A DNA stretch of 64,000 nucleotides, from positions 92,466-156,465 of the forward strand of contig JAGYXB010000604.1 of assembly GCA_022495005.1 (NCBI GenBank). Reading direction: 5' to 3'. Position 1 is the first letter of the stretch. The number at the start of each line of letters is the position of its first letter. Below, in pieces: positions 1-11,540 of the stretch. A program made the translations under genes and the position numbers. The notes beneath the pieces are model-generated. The model made no database searches, was not told the DNA's origin, and saw only the letters and a list, made by a program, of their open reading frames with translations. The stretch is from Rhyacophila brunnea (Eukaryota > Arthropoda > Insecta > Trichoptera > Rhyacophilidae).

Positions 1-149
1 TTCCATTTTGTCGACAGACTCCAATTGGTTCCTGGTTTGACGGAACTTGCGATAAAACCAGAAAGCGGGAGATCAAGACCAATGACCATGATGGCAGAAT
101 GCTGACTGTCTGTTCCAGCAATTTTCTGACGGCACGTCTGGTTATTATA

Positions 150-345
150 CTTATTAAATTTTTTTCCTAAATGTTTCTATATTATTTATTTTATTTATTT
201 AAGAATAGAAAACATTGTGGACATAACAAATGTAAATTCGAGACGTATACAATATGAGATTTACATTATAAGTAAAATATTACCCTCACAAGAGAGAAGA
301 AGAGAATACTTATATAAAAAATATAATAATAATAATAATAATAAC
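150..345 (-). mobile_element. 3' UTR end of a non-LTR retrotransposon (CR1/jockey-like)
   Basis: Read on the minus strand this matches the tail of the copy at 29055-29385: the same 'cttgtgagggtaatatt' word, a 'gtaaatctcat' block, 'gttatgtccacaat' and an A-rich AATA-type 3' end. No coding part is present, so it is a 5'-truncated or decayed copy. An (AAT)n run lies at its upstream side, around 324-345. Confidence 0.6.
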
Positions 346-1540
346 AAAAAATAAAATAAAATCAAAATATACTTAATTACAATTTAATACAGAAAAATAA
401 AAATTTTTAAAACAAAAAACCTACAATTTTACACAGAAAAAAACCACACACTAAAAAACTGACAGCAAGTCCAAATATATACGACCGTTCATAATTACAT
501 AAATAAATATATCTTTAATTAAACCATTTTTTATTTAAATGAATAATATACTAGATATAAAAATGTGGCATTCGTTATTGAACATATACCTAGACTATAC
601 GCCTCATAACTTTTCACTTTTTACTATACTGTATCAGCTTACTATTTATACTCATTGCCTAAGTAACTCGCATAAAATTAGATCAAATGATATTCACTTA
701 TATAAACATTATAATATTATAGTAATAAGTAAATAAATAAATAGACAACATAATATGCAAAAAAAAACATTTTAAGATAATATTACATCATTGTCACCCT
801 AGAGCTGGAGTGCAGTTCAACAGCTCAAAAATTAGAGTTTACATCTCGGATGCATTCACAGTTGTCAATTAATTTCGGCGTGATTAGATATTATGGTATT
901 TATATTTATGGGTGGCTCAATTTATAAATTACATTTGCCGGAATCGAACTGATGCCGTTTCGAGTCCCGCTCTTTGCGAATATTTTTTCTAATAACTACG
1001 TTTCTTAGGTTATGTTTAATAATTTGTGGATTTATTAAATAATATTCGATTTGGGTTTAAATTAAAAATATATACACATGGCTTGGTACGAATAGTTTAC
1101 TACTATTGTACTAATTTTTACTGTGGTTTCTGAACTTACTGTCTGCTGACAATTTTATTGATTTATTTATTCGACATATTCGGCACAAAACGTTTGTTAA
1201 TTACTGTGTTATCTAATGAACGTGGTCTATTTCGGAACGTTTTACAAGAACAAGAAATGTTTGTTTTTTCCGTATAATTTTAGATTCGAATCAGGTATTA
1301 TTTATTGATCGTTCACGCAGTCATGTTAATAATTGTGATTGATTTCTGACCGCGCAAAGGTGTGCCAGGAAAATACTGCAGGGGAATGAATATCGTGAAC
1401 ACAGCAATACACAGGATGGAAATGGGTTGATGTAGTAATTACACTTTAAGTGCATTTAATACTAATTAACCTCGACGTAAATCAAAATGGATACTGTGAC
1501 GTGTGTAACACTAGGTAGGAATCATATCAATTATATTATA
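346..1540. other. AT-rich stretch with no supported gene
   Basis: Frames are short and A/T-driven. A minus-strand tRNA-like word (ggaatcgaac, 950-959) resembles a Pol III B box and may be a decayed SINE head. I see nothing else that can be supported. Confidence 0.5.
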
Positions 1541-2126
1541 TCATTTATGATTAATTAAGTAAAGTAGATTAAAAGATCTGAATGCATAGATAATAAAATT
1601 GATTTTAGAATTTAAATTCAAATTCAAAAAAAGTACCTTCCCCTCGAACGATATTATTTTCTTTGCTGTTAAATATGCGTTTATTGAATCAAGTTTCTGC
1701 ATTTTCAGACACGTACACACTATATAATTATTAGATATATTTATAAGCATGTGGCTAAAACAGAAATAGTTTACGAAACAAAACCACAAAAATAAATGCA
1801 CAAACAAAATCAAAAAACTTTTCATAAGATGAGTCACAGTTACAGTTACAGCGAGGGTGAAGGCGGGATTCTGGCGTCTATTTGTAGTGTATGGCGGAGT
1901 GGGCGCTGGTATGACCTGTAAGAACGCAAGAAGACTGGCTAGCGACAGGGATACTTGAAGGCGCTGTATGGTGTCCATATGCTCCAGCTGAGGGGCGGAT
2001 ATGGCCGAAAGATAGTGGGACCGGAAAGGCATCAATCCATACGACAGCCTCCGGTCTTGCCTGGTTTATAGCTGAATCTCCTGCGGGAAGGCCACACTCA
2101 CATGCTGTATGAATCATCAATAACAA
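1541..2126 (-). other. Unrecognised overlapping open frames in a GC-richer patch
   Basis: Two minus-strand frames overlap: 1878-2126 (82 codons) and 1541-2035 (164 codons from a non-ATG start). The second runs on through obvious AT-rich non-coding sequence. The GC-rich part, 1850-2110, stands out from its surroundings and contains 'ccttcccgcag', a good splice-acceptor-like word on the minus strand. One frame has a faint likeness to the region before the C-terminus of CR1-type reverse transcriptases (IPAPT followed by TTNRRQ), but too weak to call. It may be a decayed transposon segment or a host exon fragment. No function is assigned. Confidence 0.2.
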
Positions 2127-2310
2127 ATATACAACCTATATAGTTAGGTTTCTACCATTTATATACTAAATTAATACATCAAAAGATCGTAAAACATTAT
2201 TATTTGGTGAAGATCTAAGTAAAAAATTAAATCTGATTTAACATAATACAAAACTTCTATTTACTCATGTACTTAAATATCCTACTTTCACGGTCTTTTA
2301 ATTTATAAAT

Positions 2311-2960
2311 TTTGTATAAAAACGATTATTCATCATATTCTGTGTTAGTTGTGCATTCGCCATTGGACAGTGAACATAGTAGGTATCTTAAGATTCCAAA
2401 AGACGAAACCCAAGCAAAGCATATAGGTAAGTTAAATCTAATATATAAAAATCAATATTTGTTTGTTTGTTCGTATTTTATGCGCTGCTATAACGTTCAT
2501 CCGATAGCGATAAAACTTTGTCAACTTATTGCTTGCACTTGCGCTAAGAGTATAGGCTATATCTTTTATATAAAAATGATTGTCTGTTTATCTGTCTGTC
2601 TGTCTGTCTGTCCCGTATGCGTTCTTATACCATTCATCCGATTGCGATGAAATTTTGGTAAGTGGTTGTATGCACACCCACAAAAGTTTCTGAATTAGAA
2701 AAATCATCATCATCTTCTTCTTCTTCCTCATTCTATTTTCTTTTATTCGTATGGTTCCTATACCATTCATCTGATTGCGACGAAACTTTCGTCAGTTATT
2801 ATACGCACACCCGCAAAGGTTTTTAAATTAGAAAATACTTCTACTTCTTCTTCATTATATCTTCTTTTATTCGTATGGTTCCTGTACCATTCATCCGATT
2901 GCGATGAAACCTTCGTCAGTTGTTGTGGTAACACCCGCAAACTGATTTTTTTGTTTTTGT
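2311..2960 (+). repeat. Helitron-associated minisatellite with four diverged units
   Basis: A unit of roughly 125-130 bp repeats in tandem. Each unit has a word like 'ataccattcatccgattgcg', then 'atgaaa.tttgg', 'cacacccgcaaaggttt', 'aattagaaaa' and a TTC-rich spacer. Units start near 2610, 2748 and 2875, with an older one near 2465. A (GTCT)n tract sits at 2583-2610. The same unit lies directly in front of a Helitron helicase fragment near 57290, so this is probably a Helitron-derived or Helitron-carried minisatellite. The open frames here are by-products of the repeat. Confidence 0.6.
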
Positions 2961-4384
2961 GTTAAATATAAAGTTAGTGGTAATTAGTTTAAGTTAATTT
3001 AGTATCAAACATATTGAACTATGATGTGTTTAAATTTGGTAGCCGTACTGATAAGTAACATGATGGTATAACGTTTCATAGTCAAGTTAATAATAATAAA
3101 ATTGAGGTTCTACTGTGGGTTATACGCGTGAAACACGGCTTCATTTTGCTGAACAATAGCCACTTTCTTTATATTATTACTCTGCGATCCAGCGCCTACA
3201 ATGAGCCCAAAACGATGAAGAAAAGAGGGGGTGATAGATAACCCAATACCTAATACAATAGAAATTCTTTCAATTTAGTTATGTATTTTACATATGATAA
3301 CCAATAATTAAAAATAAATACAGTGACCAAATAATAATAATAAAAAATAAATAAACATATACTTTATCAATATCGAGTAAAATATTAAATAATTTAAGAT
3401 TAAATTAGAAAATCTTAATATATTCTATGGTGAACCGGTCTTTGAATAACCGCCAATTATGAACGTACTAAATTTGGCTTTATTCACGCATTGTCAAGTA
3501 TTATTAATGAAGATTTCGTTCACAGTCCAGCTCTGTTGTTGTGTGTGACTATGCGAAAACAATGGGCAACAAATTAGCAATGTATCGAAGAAATGAACAC
3601 ACCTTATCTCTGTAATCGTTTCCTCCACAGAGGTGTATTAGGAAAACACACCGCTATCAAACTATGAAGTTAGTAAACTAATTCGATAAAACAGACCAAA
3701 GAAAGATAATTCATACACTGGCGTATAGCGTCCTCTGAATATAATAATTTAATTGTTTCGATCGATGTAATAATAAAATAGGTATATGTTATAACATACT
3801 CCGTAACAATGTTATTATATGTATTTAATAATATTTTTTTCACCAAGAAATGACAATAAAAAATATTTAATATTTAAGCAGATTCACGCTAAAAACAAAA
3901 TTATATAATATTAGTCATTTTCTTTTTGAATACGTTATAAATGTTATACATATTTTTTATTTTCGTGCATAATATTATTTTGTGAAAAAAATCATTCAAA
4001 CTATACAAATTTATATTATACATAAAATTGCAATTAATATTGTTAAAACGTAGGTACCTACTATGTATTGACTTAAACATCCATACCCCTAAAACCACTA
4101 TTAAATTTTAAAACATTCTTGGCATAAAAGCATTTTTACCTAATCCAAAATTGACTATCAATGACCATTTCCCGTCTATTCATAAACATTATATGATATT
4201 TTATATACATTAAAAAAGCATAGAATAGTACCGTTTATAAAAATATTTAAAAAAATAAATTGACTTATAATTTTCGCTTTAATCATGCTTGGGCGATGCA
4301 CGATTTCGTCAAGAAAGTAAAACAATACGAGAAACACCCTACACTACTTTTTTAAATACTCGTAGTTTCGATAAGAACATTTCT
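2961..4384. other. AT-rich stretch with no supported gene
   Basis: No open frame of interest and no repeat recognised within the window. The minus-strand frame at 3901-4098 is low-complexity and not credible. Confidence 0.5.
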
Positions 4385-4387
4385 TAT

Positions 4388-4752
4388 GGCTAGTATACAC
4401 CTGCGAGCATTAGGCGAGCCGAGCATGAGCTGCGGCAAAATTTGAGACCTCCGCGCGAATATTTACCCGTTCCTACTTCAAGTCGATTTTTGTCGTGAAC
4501 ACAAAGGATTTCGCTGCCGTAGTGTCGATGGGTTAATGATGTTTTGTCCTGCTTAGCGCGCAGTATGCGAGCATGAAATGTTGACGACGTGATTTCTGGT
4601 ATTTGTATAATTAGGTTTTAGTACCTTACACAAGAAATCATATGGCTCGTGGCATACTTGTTGATGGTTCTTTGGATGCGGGCAGAAAAAATAATTGTTC
4701 ACGCGCTGCGCGCAATAATATTGTCGCGGTTGCTAGGTGTGTACGAGGCATA
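4388..4752. mobile_element. Possible short TIR element, GC-richer
   Basis: The left edge 'ctagtatacacctgcgagc' and the reverse complement of the right edge 'cctcgtacacacctagcaac' look like imperfect terminal inverted repeats. They bound about 360 bp of GC-richer sequence with several CG-containing words. Target duplications were not found, so the call is weak. Confidence 0.25.
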
Positions 4753-6074
4753 ATTTATTTTCAGTCGACATTATCAATAGTTAATCATTCTAAGTGAATA
4801 ATGTAATTATTGGCATTATTGCAGCTAGGTATAGGTATCTATCATTGACATAAAGCACATAATATAATCGCTATATAATATATAAAGCTATAACAAACAC
4901 AGTTTTTCAATGTGCATTGGCGTAAAAAGATTTAAAACAAAACCGCGCGAAAACAAGGGACCTTTCTTCAATCTTCCGTCTTATATTCGTTTTTTGTTCT
5001 TTGTTTTCTCTGGCCTCAATAACCTCCTTTCAAGAAAACCTCCCGCTACCCTCCCCAAGGCCCCGTTGCATTTCCTGTTACCCTAATCCCCGTTTCCGGC
5101 TGCGGTGCTTTCAAAGACGACTCTCACGACGGAATGAGTGAAGAATAGGGGTGGCTTTTCTTGTATATTATATTATACCATCAAGCTTTTCAGCTATCTG
5201 AAAACTTATGTAATATAATATATTAGTCGGAGTTAATTAGATTAGTTCCTTATTTTAATAACCTAAATATTATATTGCTTCTAGCTAGGTAACTACTATA
5301 CTAATGTGAATAAAACTTTTTTTTTTAAATACTTAGATTAATAGGAACCGTAAAAGTGGTTTTATAACTATACTTAGTCATCCAGAAGATATCGGAAAAT
5401 TACTGTGCTGAAAATATCTTTGGAAGTAAAATAATTGAATTTTATTAATTGCATTATGAGTACATATGACACATGAATACAACGTCAATAGATATTATGT
5501 TACCATTGGGCACAGGGCATAGAATAATGCTAAAATTTGTCGTATCCACTATAATGCAGGAAAGTTACCTCTTTACCAATATTTTGATCAATATCTTTTT
5601 CATCTACAAAAAGATTCAGTGATACGCAGTTTTTGTGTTTTAAACGTGTGTTTTAGTAATCGTTTCAAAAGTTTCACAGATTTTATATATTTATAAATCA
5701 AGTGGCATTCCGATAATATATCCAACAAAAACGATTTATGAACAATGACTACCGGCTAAAGTTAATCTTTCAAAATAAATATGAAACTTTTAAATACATA
5801 TAATATACAAATCTGGGTCCATTTTCATTTGATAAGGTTTCATACTGACTAAAATTCCGTATGTTGGACTTCCGCACTTTTGCAATTATTCTTTTTGCTA
5901 TAGCTTAAAGCAAAAATTACCTAAATTTGACATCAACTCTTTCAGCTCTAAAGTATAATAATTGGACTAGCGTCGTTTTAGAAGTAAGTATTTTGAAAAC
6001 CATGTGACATTGGACTCCCAAATGTTCAGCATTGAAAGAACAATACAGATTTAAATCTACATACTTAACTCAAA
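4753..6074. other. Non-genic stretch with a short C-rich patch
   Basis: Mostly AT-rich. Around 5025-5150 there is a C-rich, polypyrimidine patch (cctccc, ccctcccc, ccccg words). I see no gene. Confidence 0.5.
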
Positions 6075-6590
6075 TAATTACAAGATAAAAAGAACTTTTT
6101 ATATACCACGTTTTTAAATTTTCTGTTGAATCATATAAACTTGACAATTCTATGTATTAATAATTTAGGACAAATAAGGCAATTGTCAACAAATCATTTT
6201 TTTGCTATTTTGCAACAAGCAAACAAATATAGAATAGGTACTGAAATGTCATTTTGATTTCCATAGTAACGCACGAAGGTATATATTAATAATTTAGTTG
6301 CTAGGACCACCCCCTTAGCAACCAATAATATTTGATAGGATTACTGATTTCTTCCGAAATAACTTTTCATACAAAACAGAATTAACTGAAAATGAATTCA
6401 ATTCTACTTAAATATTGATAAAAGTATTAAATGAATGCATTGGCACCGTGTTCTGATATATTATAAAAGTTTCAAATGTCTAGCTAGTCGGGAAGTTAGT
6501 TAAACATCGATTGCAAGATTTATACTGGATAAACAACCACCGGAAAAACAAGAATAGGAGCTAAGAAAAACGTGGTAAAATGATAAAAAT
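6075..6590. repeat. Unclassified dispersed repeat, 450-bp family, copy 1
   Basis: Shares an ordered series of words with 12999-13375 and 27600-28045: 'caagataaaaagaacttttt', 'tctgttgaatcatataaact', 'ccatagtaacgcac', 'ttgctaggacc', 'tagcaaccaataat', 'cttttcatacaaaacagaat', 'tagctagtcgg' and 'aaaatgaattcaattctac'. Edges carry 'cacgttttt' in inverted orientation (left 'taccacgttttt', right 'aaaaacgtggta'), suggesting a short-TIR non-autonomous DNA transposon. It carries about 80 bp more than copy 2. Confidence 0.75.
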
Positions 6591-8251
6591 GTGACTTCCG
6601 CACTGTCAGCTCTAACGTACAGAGTTACCGAAAATGAATTTTACTTAGATTATTTATTAAATGGTATAAAAAAGCTTCTCTTAGAACACTATTGTGAAAA
6701 ATAATTGCCTTGAGTAAATAAGCGACGGTTCGTATCCCTGGCGGATAGAATCAGAGGCGGACTATGCGAAGACTGCAGTCACTATGGGCGGAAACGGATT
6801 AGGTTTATATGGAAGAGATAGATTGCACGCTGCGCAGCGGGCGGAGGGCGCTACCTATTGCTTTTAATACTTTTTGGGGCGAAATATACAGCTTCAATTT
6901 GTTTTAGACATTCTCCCGAGTCATTTAGCAGCGCGAATGTATCGTATAATATATTTATGTGCGACTCAAGTAATTTATACGTTTTAAATCTTTGCACAAA
7001 TGGATGAGTTGGATAATTATTTGAAGATTTTACTATAGTTTGTCTCGATAATAAATTGCATATTCGATTAAATTACTTTATTTAAATACGTCGATACACT
7101 ATGGACCAGACTTATATATTCGTATCTACATATTTTTAGTTTATAATTCTTGTTATATACATTAATTAATATAACATGTAATTCAAAATACGGATCGCAT
7201 GGCTTGTATTTTATGTTATTATAAGGTCGACCATTTATGGCTGTTGGTTGCTGACTCATGATATAGGTTAAACTATTTTTATTTTATATTAATTGATGTG
7301 TGCAAGTACATAATGACTTTCCACATGAATTGACATTTAACGCCATTAAAGTAATTAAAATACACACCAGGTAGAGAAAAAAATGTTTCTATTGTTTTGA
7401 ATTTATTCAAACACTTCAATTATCTACGCTTTTTTAATATTCATAATATTTTTCGCCTGTCTCCTCTTCCTGTATTTCACTAATTATTACTATATATTAT
7501 ATAAGAGAAAATGTCTATGAGTTGTGGCGTTGAGGGGATATAAGTACAAACGATTCCATGAAGGACAAATCTTCGTTTTGAATGTAGTAAATAAAATATG
7601 TTTTCAGATAATTCTGTACAATATCATTAGCCATATTATAGTCAGAACCCAAAACAAAAGCTCTTCGTCAGTGGAAACATCGAGGGTTGGTGCAAAAAAG
7701 CGAAGTCACATACACTATGACCTTTTTCAATTAACACTACTACTACCAATACATTTAGAACTCAGGGATCGTTGGAGAGATATAACTAGGAGTCATTTTG
7801 CTTCGGATTACCGGTCATCGCACCATCAAACAAAGTCATTGGTTTATAATTAACCCATATACACGAGCGTTCTATCAGCTGTAAGATAAGGTTTTCGTAA
7901 AACTGGCGGCGGTCGGAAAGCGTCGGGAGGCGGTAGTGAGAGGTTTCCTCTTTACACCGGTTGGGTCATATCATTGTGCCATACGTGATAAGTCTTACGG
8001 TATAAGTATTCTGCACTCATATTAGGTGCGTTTTGACGATCACGTGAAGTTTGCAAAATTTAGAGGCTGTTGGTAGCCGCAACCCGCTACGTTTCACCTG
8101 TTCATGTAGAATGACCTAAAGATGTATAAAAAAGTCATAATATGGTGATGGAGAAAAAAATCAAATTGTTTATACTAGTGGATTGTTGAAATAATATCCC
8201 CATGTTATACATAAGATTACTGTGTAAAATTTTTGCACTCATATTGTGTTC
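6591..8251. other. Non-genic stretch with one doubtful ORF
   Basis: A 109-codon plus-strand frame at 7524-7853 is recognisable as nothing. Its codon use follows the local AT composition. GC-richer patches lie at 6725-6860 and 7900-7945. Nothing else is supported. Confidence 0.4.
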
Positions 8252-8750
8252 CAGGAAGTGATGTTCCTATGCAAAGTGCGGCCCTTAAGCAGATTTAGAA
8301 TGCCGCCCATTTCTACTTAGTTATTTACTTTATTATTTATTTTCAAGGTCCTTAAGCAAATGCAGCAAAAATCTTTAAAAATTACAGCATTTCAATATTT
8401 ACATGAAACCTACTCTCAAATGATGATGGTTTTAGGTACCTACGTACGTTAGTACGAGACACCTTTTAAAATATGTATGTGCTATGAACTACCATTAAAA
8501 TATGTATTACAATGGATATTGCAATACAATAATAAATATGTTCTCAGGATTATAAATATGCCATGATTATTTATTAAACTAAAATATCGATAGGTACTTT
8601 ATAATGAAGCGACCGTATCATCTGCTTCGTAGAAAACTCTCACTGCTCTCAAAAGTTGTAATATTTGTATTTGTGCTTTAATTCATCTACCTTTATAATG
8701 TGCTGTTCCTATGCAATGTATGACCTGCCTACCCCCACGAGACGCCACTG
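8252..8750. mobile_element. Degraded hAT-like MITE, same family as 48007-48405
   Basis: The left end reads like 'cagtgatgttcctatg' with a small disruption and is followed by 'atgccgcccatttctactta', matching the left part of the element at 48007. The right end 'ctgcctacccccacgagacgccactg' matches that element's right end. The interior is AT-rich and non-coding. No convincing 8-bp target duplication remains, which fits greater age than the 48-kb copy. Confidence 0.6.
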
Positions 8751-9315
8751 TTACCAAGTATTTCAATCAAGCTATCGACCACCGAAATCGGTTCGGTAGT
8801 TTTCGCAAAATTTTGTGTAAGGTACGGAATTATATTCCAAACAAAGTGTTATCAAGTGTAAAGGTACACAATATAATATTTCTATTGAATATAAAATAGT
8901 ATACGTATGTAGCGGCGTGTAGTTTTCAAAGCTCTATATGCATCATGAGAGGGGCAACTTAGTGCGATGGTGATCGAGCAGTGCTCTAAAGTATCGTCGT
9001 ACAGTAGGTGTACATACAAGATCAGGAACGCTGGACTAACAAAGACCGGGCGGATATTGTGGGTGGTGTATTTGATAACACTACACCTCAGACAGTTCAC
9101 TGGTTAAGCAGTTGTTCATTCACATTAATACGACCAGAGACTTGCGCTAATTGCCAATTTGTCATTATAGTCTATTGAAAATGATGTAGTTTTCCCCCAG
9201 GTTACAATAATATATTACTATAGGTTTATTTTCACATATCAGTTCACATACATTACCATTATTACTTAGAATAAATTCAAATGTATTTATTTTACAATAA
9301 TAGTAACCGTTATGC
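8751..9315. other. Non-genic stretch with an unrecognised minus-strand ORF
   Basis: The minus-strand frame 8882-9100 (72 codons) lies in GC-richer sequence and has an even residue composition with two Cys near its start. I could not tie it to a family. It may be a transposase fragment. Confidence 0.25.
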
Positions 9316-9855
9316 CTTAAGGGGGGCCCTTAAAGGAGAACCTAACGAAAAAATACCAAGCTTGCAATTTGAGATTTTTTTTTGATAGTTTACAATTTCA
9401 ACTGTAGGTATTAATTTATAAATATGTATCTGAAAACATTAAAAAGATTTTTTTTTTAAGTCAAAGATAAACTTACAATTGTAAAAAAATGTGAATTGGT
9501 TACATATGTATGTCATAAGTTACGTTATTATTACCTATATTATTTTTATCGTCATATTTATTATTAAAATTTGGTTTATTAAGTTTTATATTTTTTCTTG
9601 TGTAGATTTTTGACTTTGAATAATTCATTGTTTTAATATTTTTTATATTTATTTTAAAAAACATCGATTTTTATAAAAATATAAATGTGTATAACTTGAA
9701 ATTTTTATTTATATGTGATTTTCAGATATGTAAGCATAATATTTATTAATTAATACAGTTGAAATTTATTGTAAATTATCAAAAAAAAAATCTCAAATTG
9801 CAAGCTTCGTATTTTTCTGCTAGGTTCTCTGTTGGCCTAAAGATCCCCCTTAAAG
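9316..9855. mobile_element. Fold-back DNA element with CTTAAGGGGGG-type ends
   Basis: The left arm (9316-9420) contains 'ccttaaggggggc', 'aaggagaacctaacgaaaaa', 'caagcttgcaatttgaga' and 'tttacaatttcaactgta'. The reverse complement appears at 9755-9855 with the same order. The interior is AT-rich with no coding. The ends resemble those of the fold-back at 57957-59356 although the arms otherwise differ. Confidence 0.8.
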
Positions 9856-9903
9856 AGTGGATTAGAAACTGATAGTTTTAATTAAAAATAATTATAATGT
9901 ATC

Positions 9904-10110
9904 TTAAAATTTTACTCTATCCTCTAACCAGTGGGTTTTAGGCCATCCCTGAGGACGTTTAGTACTTCTAGGCTACCACTGAATAACGACATTTGTATCC
10001 AGTGGCTATCCACTCCCCGAGTGATATGACCAACCATCAGTAATCTGCTTGGCGACTTCTATCACATCGCGCAACCTTATCTACATCCTTAACAATTGGT
10101 TTATTTTGTG
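9904..10110 (-). pseudogene. C-terminal fragment of a non-LTR retrotransposon (RTE-like)
   Basis: On the minus strand the sequence ends with a frame reading PRSTKRPQGWPKTHWLEDR before a stop near 9904. This corresponds to the 'RGRPKTRWxDD' block found near the C-terminus of RTE-type reverse transcriptase proteins. Upstream, 'KVARCDRSRQAD' sits where that family has its 'VAxLRWQWAGH' segment, and 'LGEWIATG' where it has 'VLEWRP'. Stops and frame changes interrupt it, and the catalytic core is absent. It is a short, dead relic. The assignment is from memory of family patterns. Confidence 0.55.
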
Positions 10111-10765
10111 GGTTTTCCGCGTTATTCCCAACATGCACCTTTCTATACTACATTGCGCTATTATAATCGATATATCGGATAGTAAACCTTCAATTTATTG
10201 AATAAAAAATGATACAATTGAAATAAGCTGTGTTGCGCAGGTTAATTGGAAAAAAGTAAATTCATCGAAACCAAGACCTGAAAAAAAAACTAATCATAAA
10301 TGTGAGTTAGAAAGCATTTGGCACTCGTATAATCTCCACAATATTCGAGAGTTAGAAGACATAATATACATGAAGGAGTTATGTTTTACGACGTGAAGCC
10401 GGTAAATATTAGTGTGACGGATGCGGTTAGGACAACCACTGCGAATACCTACGTGTTTATGTGAAATATTATATAAGTTAGTGGTATGTAAATATGTTGT
10501 GTTGTATTTAAATGTGGTAGTCATACCTGAGAATCAAAATCATTGTATAACGTTTCGTAGGTAAGTGAATATAATAAAATTGAGGTTTCACTATGCGTAC
10601 TCTTTCTCTCTCTTTAGTAGCAATTCTCTGGGATCGAGACTAATTCTCTCAATCTCTATAAATGCCTAAGTGTAGGTATATTAGGTACTTAAATATACCT
10701 AGCCCAACTATGACTAGATAATATCAAGTATCATTTATTATTATTATTATTGTTGAGAATCTCTA
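10111..10765. other. AT-rich stretch with no supported gene
   Basis: The minus-strand frame at 10294-10524 is not recognisable and lies in unremarkable sequence. A (TTA)n run at 10735-10751 precedes the mariner-like remnant. Confidence 0.45.
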
Positions 10766-11020
10766 CCAACTAAAGGGTATTTTTAAGCCCGATAAAACTG
10801 GAAATTGTAAAAAAAGCACAATAAATACTTTTAGTCATTTTTTAATTCGAAAACAATACATGGCAATAACATTTAAAAATGATTTCGGGCATAATACGGA
10901 TACCACGGCTGTTCTTGACGAAGTGCATTCTGGATGTTAAATATTGTGCCACTTTTTCGACCACTGCTGGTCGTAGGTACCTATATCACGATTAATACGA
11001 ACAATATCCACATTGGCAAA
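10766..11020 (-). pseudogene. Mariner-like transposase remnant, C-terminal end and 3' terminus
   Basis: Reading the minus strand, a frame near 10870-10910 gives NSRGIRIMPEIIFK, matching the usual 'RGxHMPEIIFK' end of a Tc1/mariner-superfamily transposase. It is followed by a tail with 'aatttccagttttatcggg' and 'taaaaatacccttt', as expected for the element's 3' terminus. It is separated from the rest of the transposase (11158-11540) by the MITE at 11021-11157. The terminal position near 10766 is an estimate. Confidence 0.55.
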
Positions 11021-11157
11021 GCCGTGTCCTCATTGGCAACAAGTTGCTGGCAACCTCATTAAATTTCGATTAAAATAATTTTTGGTCAAACAAATTTTGA
11101 TAATTATTGTGAAATTCAATGAGGTTGCCAGCAACTTGTGGCCAGTGTGGACACGGC
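11021..11157. mobile_element. 137-bp MITE with long TIRs, copy 1 (nested in mariner remnant)
   Basis: The left arm 'gccgtgtcctcattggcaac' with 'aagttgctggcaacctcatt' is repeated in inverse at the right arm, ending '...gtggacacggc'. The arms are about 50 bp with a short AT-rich loop. An equal-length copy with the same arms lies at 55402-55538. It interrupts the mariner-like transposase just after the LTP motif. Confidence 0.85.
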
Positions 11158-11540
11158 ATAAGGCGTCAAACCGCATGACATTAGAGGCCAATAATTGACG
11201 GGTCCGTTTCTCGAAATCAACATATCCCCTAATTTTGATTGTAATAAGTCGATGGCTACCGTATGACACATAAAGCCATCGTATTGAATCCACATCTCGT
11301 CCGGAGCAATGTCATCCATATTTTCAACAACAACAAAAAATGTTTATCATAGTTCGGTAACGATCACCATTGACCGTAAAGCAAGATCCGGTCTCATTTT
11401 TGATGAAATAATATTCGATGATGCCACCAGCATGTAAACCGTACCTAACGATGAATTTCTGTGAAGGTCTAGGGTCTCTTCTGTTCTTCTGTATAGATCT
11501 TACTCCATAAGCAGCAATTTTCCTTATTAACAAACCTATT
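11158..11540 (-). pseudogene. Mariner-like (IS630/Tc1/mariner) transposase remnant, central part
   Basis: A DDE/D transposase would cut and paste its own element. The minus-strand reading contains YGLHAGGIIEYYFIKNETG, then FTVNGDRYRTMINIF, then MDDIAPDEMWIQYDGFMCHT, ISRNGPVNYWP and SCGLTPY. These follow in order the family blocks 'GGIIGPYFFEN', 'VTVNGxRYxxML', 'MWFQQDGAxCHTA', 'ISRxGxxxWPPRSCDLTPLD'. The Asp of QYDG is the second catalytic acid and is kept. The reading changes frame at a T/GTT run near 11330. The Asp of the usual SCDLTP is Gly here. The MITE at 11021-11157 breaks the gene where the third acid would follow. Clearly inactive. Confidence 0.8.

Noticed and set aside
7524..7853. 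109-codon plus-strand ORF
   Set aside because: No recognisable domain, composition follows the local AT-rich background, no repeat or splice support.
8882..9100. 72-codon minus-strand ORF considered as a transposase piece
   Set aside because: No catalytic or structural motif could be placed.
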